A stretch of DNA of 64,000 nt from Pelomonas dachongensis (GTDB taxonomy: Bacteria; Pseudomonadota; Gammaproteobacteria; Burkholderiales; Burkholderiaceae_C). Positions 47,722 to 55,914 of the stretch are shown one piece after another. The translations under genes and the position numbers were made by a program. The notes beneath the pieces are model-generated. The model saw nothing but the letters and a program-made list of their open reading frames with translations. It had not been told where the DNA came from and did not search any database. Positions within the stretch are counted from its first letter, which is position 1. Each line of letters begins with the position of its first letter. The stretch covers positions 1 through 64,000 of the forward strand of contig NZ_JBIGHY010000013.1 of NCBI RefSeq assembly GCF_043555865.1, in the 5' to 3' direction.

Positions 47722-48512
47722 AGAGTCTCAAGCTGCGCAGCCCCGAGGAAGTCGCCAAGGCCCGCACGGCCGGCCACCTGATCGCCGAGGTGCTGGCCAT
47801 GCTGAAGCCCCACGTCGTGCCCGGCGTGACGACCGAAGCGCTGGACGCCATCTGCCACGACTACATCGTCGATGAGCTGAAGTGCACGCCGTCGAACGTC
47901 GGCTACCACGGCTTTCCGAAGACGGCCTGCATCTCGCCCAACCATGTCGTCTGCCACGGCATCCCGAGCAAGGACAAGACTCTGAAGAAAGGCGACATCG
48001 TCAACGTGGATGTGACGCTGACGACGCCGGACGGTTGGTTCGGCGACAGCAGCCGCATGTTCATCGTCGGCGAGACCAATGTGCTGGCGCGCCGGCTGGT
48101 GATGACCACCTACGAGGCGCTGCGCGCCGGCATCCGCCAGGTGCGCCCGGGTGCGACGTTAGGGGATGTGGGCCATGCCATCCAGAAGGTCGCTCACGCG
48201 GCCGGATTCAGCGTCGTTCGCGAGTATGGCGGCCATGGCATTGGCGACGTCTATCACGACGACCCGCATGTCAACCACTTCGGCCGGCCGGGCGAAGGTT
48301 TGAAGCTGCAGGAGGGCATGATCTTCACGATCGAGCCCATGATCAACGCGGGCGGCGCGGGCATTCGAGAGCTGAACGACGGCTGGACGGTGGTGACGCG
48401 CGACAAAGCGCTGTCGGCGCAGTGGGAGCACATGGTCACCGTGACCAAGGACGGCTTCGAGATCCTGACGCCGTGGCCGGATGGGCTGGGGGAGTATCCG
48501 GCGATTGAATGA
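47718..48512 (+). CDS. map: Type I methionine aminopeptidase
   Basis: 264 residues. Pita-bread metallopeptidase: GYHGFPKTACISPNHVVCHG, the metal ligand Asp in IVNVDVTLTTPDGWFGDSS, EYGGHGIGDVYHDDPHVNHF and the MIFTIEPMINAGG motif with the active-site Glu. It removes the N-terminal Met from new proteins. It is the second gene of the ParD-like unit and so is likely a second map copy separate from the housekeeping one beside rpsB (inference). Its last 259 bp overlap antisense with the barstar-like frame. Confidence 0.93.
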   Translation: MKSLKLRSPEEVAKARTAGHLIAEVLAMLKPHVVPGVTTEALDAICHDYIVDELKCTPSNVGYHGFPKTACISPNHVVCHGIPSKDKTLKKGDIVNVDVTLTTPDGWFGDSSRMFIVGETNVLARRLVMTTYEALRAGIRQVRPGATLGDVGHAIQKVAHAAGFSVVREYGGHGIGDVYHDDPHVNHFGRPGEGLKLQEGMIFTIEPMINAGGAGIRELNDGWTVVTRDKALSAQWEHMVTVTKDGFEILTPWPDGLGEYPAIE

Positions 48513-48820
48513 TGCAGAGGCATGGGGTACTTCAGTTCCACACGCACTTGGTGCTTGTTGTCGGCGAGGATTTCTTGGATGAGGGGCCACGACGCCATTT
48601 CGTGCCGCTCGTTCGCCTTGACGTTGAAGACTTCGGAACATCGCGAAGCGCCGAGAATCACCAAGTCGTAAGGGGCCTGTTCGGGCCATGACAGGTAGTC
48701 GTTCAACACGTCGAGATTGCCGGTCCATTTGCCCCCGACAGGGGAGATAAACCCTCTGTTGAACTCATCGATCAGGTCGTCAAGGGACCGAACTTGGCGG
48801 CAGTCGACCACGTATCTCAT
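48254..48820 (-). CDS. Barstar-like protein, frame running antisense into map
   Basis: 188 residues, starting at ATG 48820. Residues 1 to about 100 resemble barstar-family ribonuclease inhibitors: MRYVVDCRQVRSLDDLIDEF, GKWTGNLDVLNDYLSW and PYDLVILGASRCSEVF. Barstars are about 90-110 residues, yet this frame has no stop before map. Its last 86 or so residues lie antisense to map and look non-native, so a stop was probably lost or a frameshift occurred. No barnase-type RNase gene is adjacent. The 48513-48820 stretch is less GC-rich than its neighbours, hinting at acquired DNA. Confidence 0.6.
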   Translation of the reverse strand: MRYVVDCRQVRSLDDLIDEFNRGFISPVGGKWTGNLDVLNDYLSWPEQAPYDLVILGASRCSEVFNVKANERHEMASWPLIQEILADNKHQVRVELKYPMPLHHSIAGYSPSPSGHGVRISKPSLVTVTMCSHCADSALSRVTTVQPSFSSRMPAPPALIMGSIVKIMPSCSFKPSPGRPKWLTCGSS

Positions 48821-48888
48821 GCCTACCTCGCGGCGTCAGGCGCCTTTTCGATTGCGGCAATGCTAAGCCGACGTGGTGAGCGCTCCGT

Positions 48889-51213
48889 TCAGACCGCTAA
48901 CTGCGCCTCGCGCAACGCTCGCGCCGCTTCCACCATCCTCCCCAACGCCGCCTCCGTCTCTGCCCACCCCCGCGTCTTCAACCCGCAGTCCGGGTTGACC
49001 CACAGCAGCTCCGGCGGAATGACCTCGGCGGCTTTCTTCAGCAGGCGCAGCATGTCGGCCGTGTCGGGTACGCGCGGCGAGTGGATGTCGTAGACGCCGG
49101 GGCCGATCTCGTTGGGGTACTTGAACTGCCCGAAGCCGCGCAGCAACTCCATGTCTGACCGGCTGGTCTCGATGGTGATGACGTCGGCGTCCATCGCGGC
49201 GATCTCGGGGAGGATGTCATTGAACTCCGAGTAGCACATGTGGGTGTGGATCTGCGTGTCGTCGCACACCGCGCTGGCGGCCACGCGGAAGGCGCGCGTG
49301 GCCCAGGCTAGGTAGGCCGCCCACGCGTCACGGCGCAGCGGCAAGCCTTCGCGGATGGCCGGTTCGTCGATCTGGATGACGGCGATGCCGGCGGCCTCCA
49401 GGTCGGCCACCTCGTCGCGGATGGCCAGTGCGACCTGCAGGGCGGTGTCGGCGCGCGGCTGGTCGTCGCGCACGAAGGACCATTGCAAGATGGTGATGGG
49501 ACCGGTCAGCATGCCCTTCATGGGCTTGGCAGTCAGGCTCTGCGCAAAGACGGTCCAGTCCACCGTCATCGCCTTCGGGCGTGACACATCGCCAAACAGC
49601 ACCGGTGGCTTCACGCAACGGGAGCCGTAGCTCTGCACCCAGCCGTTGGCTGTGAAGGCGAAGCCGGCAAGCTGTTCGCCGAAGTACTCGACCATGTCGT
49701 TGCGCTCGGCTTCGCCGTGCACCAGCACGTCCAGGCCTAACGTCTCCTGCTTGCTAACAGCGAGTTGGATCTCGCGCTTCATGGCTTCGCGATAGTCCAC
49801 CTCGGCCAGCGTGCCGCGCTTGAAGGCGGCGCGGGCGGCGCGGATGTCGGGCGTCTGCGGGAAGGAGCCGATGGTGGTGGTGGGGAACGCGGGCAGGCGC
49901 AAGCGCTGGCGCTGCGCAGCCTGGCGGGTGGGGAAGGGCGAGCGGCGCTGGTCGGCATCGGCCGGCAGCGCGTTGAGCCGGGCCGCGACACTGGCGTTGC
50001 GCACACGGCGGCTCGCGATGCGGTTGGCGCGGGCGATGCGCGATTCGGCCAGCTCGCGGGCCACGCCTGCCTCATCACCCCACAGCGCGCGTTTGAGCAC
50101 GCGCAGTTCGTTCAGCTTCTCGACGGCGCCGGCCAGCCAGCTCTGCAGTTCCGAGTCCAGCGACTTGTCATGCCGCAGGCTGAAGGGCACATGCAGCAGC
50201 GAGCACGACGGCGCCACCCAGAGCCGCCCGCCGCGCAGTGCCTGCACCTGGCGCAGCTGCACGAGGGCGGCGTCCAGGTCGCTGCGCCAGATGTTGCGGC
50301 CATCGACGATGCCCACCGACAGCTCGCGTTCCAGCGGCAGGCGCCGGGCCACAGGCAGCAGCTCGGCCGGCGCGCGCACCGCGTCGACATGCAGGCCGGC
50401 AACAGGCAGCTCGCAGGCCAGGTCGAGGTTGTCGCCAAGCGGCGAGAAGTAGGTGGCCAGCAGCAGCGGCTGGCCGACGACGCCCAGGCGCGCGTAGGCC
50501 TGGCGCAGTGCGTCCCGCCAGGCCGGGCTCAGGTCCAGGCCGAGGATGGGTTCGTCCAGCTGCACCCAGGTCACGCCGCGCGAGGCCAGGCGGGTCAGCA
50601 GCTGTTCGTAGACGTGCAGCAGACGGTTCAGCAGCGCGAGGCGGTCGAAGCCGTCCTGTTTGCTTTTGCCTAGGAATAGGAAGCTGACTGGCCCGAGCAG
50701 CGCGACCTTGGGGCTGGCGGGCAGCGCAATGGCTTCGTCCACCTCGGCCAGCAGGCGCTCAGCGTGGAGTTTGAACTCCGTGGCAGCGTCGAACTCGGGG
50801 ACGAGGTAGTGGTAGTTGGTGTCGAACCACTTGGTCATCTCCAGCGCCGGCACGCCTTCGCTCGCAGCGCCGCCGCAGCCGCAGGCGTCGATGTGCGCGT
50901 GCGTGACCGTGCCGCGGGCCATCGTGAAGTAGCGCTGCAGCGGCGGCTCGCCGCCGGTGAAGCCGAAGCGCGCCGGCTCGCAGCCGAACAGCTGGATCAG
51001 CTGGGCGACATGGTCGTAAAGGGCGAAGTCGCCCACGGTGACGTGGTCCAGCCCGGCGTCCTTCTGTAGCGCCCAGTGGCGCGCGCGCAGCGTGGCAGCC
51101 TGGACCTCCAGCGCGGCGGCAGGCAGCTCGCCGCGCCAGTGGCGCTCCAGCGCTGTCTTCAGTTCGCGGTGCTCGCCCATGCGCGGGAAGCCGAGAATAT
51201 GAGTCTTGATCAT
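48889..51213 (-). CDS. metE: Cobalamin-independent methionine synthase
   Basis: 774 residues. The N-terminal half starts MIKTHILGFPRMGEHRELK. The catalytic C-terminal half has FPTTTIGSFPQT, MLTGPITILQWSF, IQIDEPAIREG and the zinc ligands in IHTHMCYSEF and NPDCGLKTRG. It methylates homocysteine using 5-methyltetrahydrofolate. It is divergent from metR, the usual arrangement, so activation by MetR with homocysteine is expected. No B12 riboswitch is visible in the short 96-bp gap. Confidence 0.95.
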   Translation of the reverse strand: MIKTHILGFPRMGEHRELKTALERHWRGELPAAALEVQAATLRARHWALQKDAGLDHVTVGDFALYDHVAQLIQLFGCEPARFGFTGGEPPLQRYFTMARGTVTHAHIDACGCGGAASEGVPALEMTKWFDTNYHYLVPEFDAATEFKLHAERLLAEVDEAIALPASPKVALLGPVSFLFLGKSKQDGFDRLALLNRLLHVYEQLLTRLASRGVTWVQLDEPILGLDLSPAWRDALRQAYARLGVVGQPLLLATYFSPLGDNLDLACELPVAGLHVDAVRAPAELLPVARRLPLERELSVGIVDGRNIWRSDLDAALVQLRQVQALRGGRLWVAPSCSLLHVPFSLRHDKSLDSELQSWLAGAVEKLNELRVLKRALWGDEAGVARELAESRIARANRIASRRVRNASVAARLNALPADADQRRSPFPTRQAAQRQRLRLPAFPTTTIGSFPQTPDIRAARAAFKRGTLAEVDYREAMKREIQLAVSKQETLGLDVLVHGEAERNDMVEYFGEQLAGFAFTANGWVQSYGSRCVKPPVLFGDVSRPKAMTVDWTVFAQSLTAKPMKGMLTGPITILQWSFVRDDQPRADTALQVALAIRDEVADLEAAGIAVIQIDEPAIREGLPLRRDAWAAYLAWATRAFRVAASAVCDDTQIHTHMCYSEFNDILPEIAAMDADVITIETSRSDMELLRGFGQFKYPNEIGPGVYDIHSPRVPDTADMLRLLKKAAEVIPPELLWVNPDCGLKTRGWAETEAALGRMVEAARALREAQLAV

Positions 51214-51309
51214 GATGAATCTATGAAGAATGAATTAGATTCGTGATGATCCGAAAGCAGGCAGAATGAATCAAACGAAACGTTTTCGGGTTCATCAACA
51301 GTTCTGCTC
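51214..51309. promoter_or_regulatory. metE/metR divergent control region
   Basis: A/T-rich compared with its flanks. An inverted repeat GAATCTA (51217-51223) / TAGATTC (51236-51242) lies next to the metE start. A second dyad has CGAAA (51276-51280) and TTTCG (51284-51288), set inside TGAA (51267) and TTCA (51291), the half-sites typical of MetR targets. These are candidate MetR operators; exact promoters were not assigned. Confidence 0.6.
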
Positions 51310-52233
51310 ATGAAAACCCCGCTTGAACTGCGCCACCTGCGCACGCTGATCGCTCTGCGCGAGGCCGGCAATCTGTCCCGCGCGGCGCAGCTGCTGAACC
51401 TCACGCAGTCGGCGCTGTCCCATCAGCTCAAAGGCCTGGAGGAGCACTACGGCGCCGAGCTGTTCGCGCGCAAGAGCCACCCGCTGGTGTTCGGCGTCGT
51501 GGGCCAGCGGCTGCTGAAGTTAGCGGACACGGTGCTGCCGCAGGTGGACGAGGCCGACCGCGACGTGCGCCGGCTGGTGGACGGCTCTGCCGGTCAGCTT
51601 CGCATCGCAGTGGAGTGCCACACCTGCTTCGACTGGCTGATGCCCGCGATGGACGCCTTCCGCGAGCGCTGGCCGGAGGTGGAGCTGGACATCGTGTCCG
51701 GCTTCCAGGCCGACCCCGTGGGCCTGCTGCACCAGGACCGCGCCGAGCTGGCCATCGTGTCGGATGTGGACGCCGACGAGACGGGCGTCGTCGTGCACCC
51801 GCTGTTCAGCTTCGAGATCGTGGCGCTGCTGCCGAAGGGGCATGCCTTGCTCGGCAAGCCCTGGCTGACCGCAGAGGACTTCGCCAGCCAGACGCTCATC
51901 ACCTACCCGGTGCCCGACGACATGCTGGACCTGGTGCGCCGCGTGCTGCAGCCGGCGGGCATCGCGCCGCCGCGCCGCACCAGCGAGCTGACGGTGGCCA
52001 TGTTGCAGCTGGTGGCCAGCGGGCGCGGCATTGCGGCGCTGCCGATGTGGGCGGTGGAGAACTACCTCGCGCGCGGCTATGTGGCGCGGCAGCGCATCGG
52101 CGAGGGCGGGCTGACGGGCAGGCTGTACGCCGTCAGCACGCCGGGCCTGGCGGCCAAACCCTTCCTGGCCGACTTCGTGCGGTTGATGCGCGAGACCTCG
52201 CTGCTGAACCTGGCCGGGGTCAGCCTGCTCTGA
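51310..52233 (+). CDS. metR: LysR-type regulator MetR
   Basis: 307 residues. The LysR helix-turn-helix is LELRHLRTLIALREAGNLSRAAQLLNLTQ (core LSRAAQLLNLTQSALSHQLK). The effector domain includes LRIAVECHTCFDWLMPAM, characteristic of MetR, and YPVPDDMLDL. It activates metE and represses itself, with homocysteine as co-effector. Divergent from metE across 96 bp; ends 4 bp before the convergent PilZ gene. Confidence 0.93.
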   Translation: MKTPLELRHLRTLIALREAGNLSRAAQLLNLTQSALSHQLKGLEEHYGAELFARKSHPLVFGVVGQRLLKLADTVLPQVDEADRDVRRLVDGSAGQLRIAVECHTCFDWLMPAMDAFRERWPEVELDIVSGFQADPVGLLHQDRAELAIVSDVDADETGVVVHPLFSFEIVALLPKGHALLGKPWLTAEDFASQTLITYPVPDDMLDLVRRVLQPAGIAPPRRTSELTVAMLQLVASGRGIAALPMWAVENYLARGYVARQRIGEGGLTGRLYAVSTPGLAAKPFLADFVRLMRETSLLNLAGVSLL

Positions 52234-52237
52234 ACGA

Positions 52238-52657
52238 TCAGGCCAGCGCCGGCATGCGCTCCACTAGCACGCAGCGCACCCACTGGCGCGCGGTGATCTG
52301 GGCGGTCTGCGCCCGCAGGAACTCCTCGGCCTGCGAGTGGGACGACTCGAACTCGAAACCGCTGAGCTGCACGATGCGGCTCAGCGGGCGCGTCCAGACG
52401 CGGCGCACCGCGGCGCTGAACAGCGGCACGCCTCCGTCCTCGCCCAGCAGCAGGCGCAGCTCGTAGTGCGGAGCGTCCAGCACGGGCTCGGCCGCGCAGA
52501 GGATCTGCAGGCCGTCCTCGCTGAGGTTGACGACGACCCCACCGTGCGCGTCGGTCAGGCCTTGCGGCTTGATGATCCAGACGGGCAACTGCTCGTGCTC
52601 GGCAGGCACGAGGAAGAACTCGACACGGGGGGCGCGGCGCTGGTCAATCGTCGTCAT
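52238..52657 (-). CDS. PilZ-domain protein (c-di-GMP receptor candidate)
   Basis: 139 residues. The N-terminal RRAPRVEFFLVP and downstream VVNLSEDGLQILC reproduce the RxxxR and (D/N)xSxxG PilZ motifs that bind cyclic di-GMP. The C-terminal part (FSAAVRRVWTRPLSRIVQLSGFEF) completes the barrel. Cytosolic, single-domain. An 8-bp inverted repeat sits just upstream of the start codon and covers the likely ribosome-binding region. Targets unknown. Confidence 0.82.
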   Translation of the reverse strand: MTTIDQRRAPRVEFFLVPAEHEQLPVWIIKPQGLTDAHGGVVVNLSEDGLQILCAAEPVLDAPHYELRLLLGEDGGVPLFSAAVRRVWTRPLSRIVQLSGFEFESSHSQAEEFLRAQTAQITARQWVRCVLVERMPALA

Positions 52658-52660
52658 GGG

Positions 52661-52691
52661 GTGATCCGGGTTCCGTGGTGGGTCGGATCAC
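52661..52691 (-). promoter_or_regulatory. Inverted repeat covering the PilZ gene ribosome-binding region
   Basis: GTGATCCG (52661-52668) and CGGATCAC (52684-52691) pair perfectly with a 15-base loop. The start-proximal arm ends three bases from the ATG of the PilZ gene and includes its only Shine-Dalgarno-like GGAT. In RNA the hairpin could block translation; in DNA it could be an operator. Confidence 0.55.
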
Positions 52692-52738
52692 AGCATGGGC
52701 GAATGACAGGCACTTGTCAGCCCCTATCGTCCCTAGGA

Positions 52739-53461
52739 TCAGACCGTCAGCAGTTCCACTTCAAACAGCAGCGTCGCGTTCGGCGGAATGACGCCGCCTG
52801 CCCCGTAGGCGCCGTAGCCCAGCTCAGGCGGCAGCACCAGCATGCGCGTGCCGCCGACCTTCATGCCTTGCACGCCTTCGTCCCAACCCTGGATGACCTC
52901 ACCGCCGCCCAGGCTGAACTTGAAGGGCTGGCCGCGGTCCTTGCTGGAATCGAACTTCTTGCCGCGCATGCCGTCCTTGTAGAGCCAGCCGGTGTAGTGC
53001 ACCGACACGCGCTGACCTTTCTCGGCCACGGCGCCTTGGCCCACCACGCGGTCCTCGTACTGCAGGCCGCTGGAGGCCGTGTGCAGGTTCAGTTCGACGT
53101 GCTCGGGGCCGCCCGCGAGCGCCAGCAGCTCGACCTCGAAGCACAGCGTCGCGTTGGGCGGGATCACGCCGCCGGCGCCGCGTGCGCCATAACCCAGTTC
53201 GGCCGGGATGATCAGCGTGCGCTTGCCGCCGATCTGCATGCCCTGCACGCCTTCGTCCCAGCCGCGAATGACCATGCCGGCGCCCAGCTCGAACTCGAAC
53301 GGGTCGCGGCGGTCCAGGCTGGAGTCGAACTTGGTGGTCTTGGCGCCGTCCACCCACAGCCAGCCGGTGTAGTGCACGGTCACGTCCTGGCCGGCCATGG
53401 CGGTCTTGCCGTCGCCGACGGTCGTGTCTTCGTATTGCAGGCCGCTGGGCGTGGTGTTCAT
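52739..53461 (-). CDS. Tandem FKBP-type peptidyl-prolyl isomerase
   Basis: 240 residues from ATG 53461 with an AGGA ribosome site. Two full FKBP domains lie in tandem: residues 1 to about 113 (VTVHYTGWLWVDG, GWDEGVQGMQIGGKRTLIIP, LGYGARGAGGVIPPNATL) and about 125-240 (SVHYTGWLYKDG, GWDEGVQGMKVGGTRMLVLP, LGYGAYGAGGVIPPNATL). Both keep the aromatic active-site residues. No signal peptide, so a cytosolic foldase or chaperone is expected. Clearly an internal duplication; single-domain FKBPs are the norm. Confidence 0.92.
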   Translation of the reverse strand: MNTTPSGLQYEDTTVGDGKTAMAGQDVTVHYTGWLWVDGAKTTKFDSSLDRRDPFEFELGAGMVIRGWDEGVQGMQIGGKRTLIIPAELGYGARGAGGVIPPNATLCFEVELLALAGGPEHVELNLHTASSGLQYEDRVVGQGAVAEKGQRVSVHYTGWLYKDGMRGKKFDSSKDRGQPFKFSLGGGEVIQGWDEGVQGMKVGGTRMLVLPPELGYGAYGAGGVIPPNATLLFEVELLTV

Positions 53462-53545
53462 GGGTAATCCTTGATCTGTAGGAGAAACAGTCGGCATTGT
53501 CGCCGCCGCATCGCACAGCCTTGCCGCCCCGCGATCAGAAGGCCT

Positions 53546-55909
53546 TCAGCGCGTCAGGACCAGGCCCGACAGCGCCTGCAGCGTCAGCGTCAGCCGGCCG
53601 GCCCGGGGCCGCCATGCGGGGCCGCCCAGCGCGTCCGCCAGCTGCGGCGCGTCGGCCAGGCTGGCGGGCAGCCGCACGCTGACCGTGCGCGGTTTCAGGC
53701 TGTTGTTGGTGGCGGTGAGGGCCCAGGTGTGGCCGTCCTGTCGGGCCAGCACCAGCACGTGGTCGTCCGCGTGCAGCGGCGCGCGCAGCGTGCCGTGGCG
53801 CAGCACCGGCAGGTCGTGGCGCAGTTTCGTCAGCCGCTTGAAGTCGGCCAGCAGCGTCTCGTCGGGCGTGCCGCCTTCGTCAGCCCAGGGATAGGGCGCG
53901 CGGTTGAACGGGTCGTCGCCGCCGCCGACCCCCACCTCGTCGCCGTAGTAGATGGTCGGCGCGCCGGGGTAAGTCATCTGGAAGAACACCGCCAGGCGCA
54001 GGCGCCGCTTGGCCAGCGCCAGGTCGGCGTCTTCGTCGAAGTGGTGCAGCGCACGCGGCTGGTCGTGCGTGGACAGCAGGTTCATCAGCGCCGAGAAGGC
54101 CTGCGGCGGGTAGGCCTCGCGCAGCAATTCCAGGTTGGCGGCCATCTGCCGGGCCGACTTGCCCGCCGCGTAGTCCAGCACCGCGTTGCGGAAGATGTAG
54201 TTCATCGTGCTGTCGAACATGTCGCCGAGGAAGTACTTGCTGGCGTCGAACCAGGTCTCCGCCACCGTCAGCGCGTCGGGCTTCCTGGCCTTCAGGGCGG
54301 TGCGCCATTCGCGCCAGAAGTCGTCAGGCACCCAGGGCGCCACGTCCATGCGCCAGCCCGCGGCACCGCGGTCCAGCCAGTAGTTGGTCACCGAGTCGGC
54401 GTCGCGGTAGGCGTAGGCGCGCCAGGACGGGGCGTTCTTGTCCAGTTCGGGCAGGTCCTTCACGCCGACCCAGCCCTGGAACTGATTGTCGGGGTCGGTC
54501 TCGTCAGTCTTGAACTTGAACCATGTCGCATAGGGCGAGGCGGCGTTGATCTTGCCGCCATCAAAGGCCCCGCCGGCGGGGAAGTTGTTGAAGCGGTTGA
54601 AGTACGGCGAGTCCGCACCGACGTGGTTCAGTGAGGTGTCGGGGATGACGCGGATGCCGCGCTTGGCGGCTTCGGCGCACAGGCGCTCGAAGTCCGCGTT
54701 GGTGCCGAAGGCGGGGTCGATCTGCTTGTAGTCGGCCGCGTCGTACTTGTGGTTGCTGGGCGCGCGGAAGACGGGAGTCAGGTACAGCGCATTGGCGCCG
54801 AGGCTCTTGATGTAGTCGAGCTTGTCGATGAGGCCGGCCAGGTCGCCGCCGAAGAAGTCGTTGTTGAACAACGCGTCGGAGCCGTCACCGGTGTTTGGCT
54901 TGAAGGGCTTTTCGTTCCACGTCGCGTGGCGTTCCACGTCGCGGTCCTGGTAGCGGTCCTGCGGCCGCCCGCCGCCGGGGCGCGGGTCGTTGGCTTTGTC
55001 GCCGTTGCGAAAGCGTTCCGGGAACACGTAGTAGTACACGACGTCTTTCGCCCAGGTCGGCACCTCGAAGCCGGGCGCGTGGATGGTCTGGCGGTAGCGG
55101 CGCACGCGGTTCATATTGCTGGGCAGGCGCTCGATGCTGGCCGCACCCATGGAGCCCTTCTCGCGCGTCCAGTAGATGGTGTCCTTGTTGTTTTGCAGCG
55201 CGTAGACGCCCTGGTCGGTCTCGATCTCGAACCAGTAGCCGTAGACGCCGGTGTCGGTGAACACGTGGATGGCCTTGAAGGCGCTGCCCTGCGCCGCCAT
55301 GGTTATGCGCGCGACGGGCTCGTAGCTCAGCTGCTCCTGGTTGCCGCTCAGATGGCGGCGCTCGATGACCAGCGTGGCGCGCTTCAGGCCCGGGCGGTCG
55401 CCGGTGACTGTGAAGGCCATCTCGGTGCCGGCGGGCTGCGCGCCGAACGGTGCCTTGAAGGCCACGCTGCGCGAGTCGAAGCGGGCGCCCAGCGCGGCGC
55501 GGTCTGTGATGGGCTGGGGAGGCGTGGGATTGAAGGTCTTGGGGCCTACCTTCAGCCTGGCACTGCCGTCGGGCGCAAAGGCCAGCCGCAGCGTGTGCTC
55601 GCCGCTGAACTCGCGCTTGAGATTGCCCGTGCCAGTGCGTGTTGGCTGGCCGTCGGCGTCGCCGCCGAAGGTGAGGGCGGGCGACCAGTCCTCGTCGGCC
55701 AGCTTGAACTCCTGCGCGCCCGTCGCCTTCAGGTTCAGGAAGTAGGCATCGCAGCGGTACTCGAAGGCGTGCTCGTCCGCAGCCGACCAGTTGTTCAGGC
55801 CGCCGCGCAGGTAGATCGTGGCGCTGCCGAGCGGGGCGGGTTTGCAGTCCGCCGCGTAGGCAGGGGCGAGCGAAAGCAGCGCTGCGAGCAGCGCGGTGGT
55901 CTTCAACAT
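53546..55909 (-). CDS. Exported GH13 alpha-amylase/cyclomaltodextrinase-like glycosidase
   Basis: 787 residues from ATG 55909 with a signal peptide (LKTTALLAALLSLAPAYAA). An N-terminal starch-binding or immunoglobulin-like region (about 25-270; TIYLRGGLNNWSAADEHAF) precedes the GH13 barrel. Catalytic residues are D522 (GWRMDVAPW), E551 (VAETWFDASK) and D616 (STHDQPR). It hydrolyses alpha-1,4-glucans, such as starch or cyclodextrin, outside the inner membrane into maltodextrins for the MalEFGK transporter encoded upstream on the same strand, 5 bp from malG. Exact specificity is unproven. Confidence 0.88.
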   Translation of the reverse strand: MLKTTALLAALLSLAPAYAADCKPAPLGSATIYLRGGLNNWSAADEHAFEYRCDAYFLNLKATGAQEFKLADEDWSPALTFGGDADGQPTRTGTGNLKREFSGEHTLRLAFAPDGSARLKVGPKTFNPTPPQPITDRAALGARFDSRSVAFKAPFGAQPAGTEMAFTVTGDRPGLKRATLVIERRHLSGNQEQLSYEPVARITMAAQGSAFKAIHVFTDTGVYGYWFEIETDQGVYALQNNKDTIYWTREKGSMGAASIERLPSNMNRVRRYRQTIHAPGFEVPTWAKDVVYYYVFPERFRNGDKANDPRPGGGRPQDRYQDRDVERHATWNEKPFKPNTGDGSDALFNNDFFGGDLAGLIDKLDYIKSLGANALYLTPVFRAPSNHKYDAADYKQIDPAFGTNADFERLCAEAAKRGIRVIPDTSLNHVGADSPYFNRFNNFPAGGAFDGGKINAASPYATWFKFKTDETDPDNQFQGWVGVKDLPELDKNAPSWRAYAYRDADSVTNYWLDRGAAGWRMDVAPWVPDDFWREWRTALKARKPDALTVAETWFDASKYFLGDMFDSTMNYIFRNAVLDYAAGKSARQMAANLELLREAYPPQAFSALMNLLSTHDQPRALHHFDEDADLALAKRRLRLAVFFQMTYPGAPTIYYGDEVGVGGGDDPFNRAPYPWADEGGTPDETLLADFKRLTKLRHDLPVLRHGTLRAPLHADDHVLVLARQDGHTWALTATNNSLKPRTVSVRLPASLADAPQLADALGGPAWRPRAGRLTLTLQALSGLVLTR

Positions 55910-55914
55910 GGGAA

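Noticed and set aside
51214..51309. Cobalamin or SAM riboswitch upstream of metE
   Set aside because: The gap is only 96 bp and shows no riboswitch core; a MetR-controlled divergent promoter explains it.
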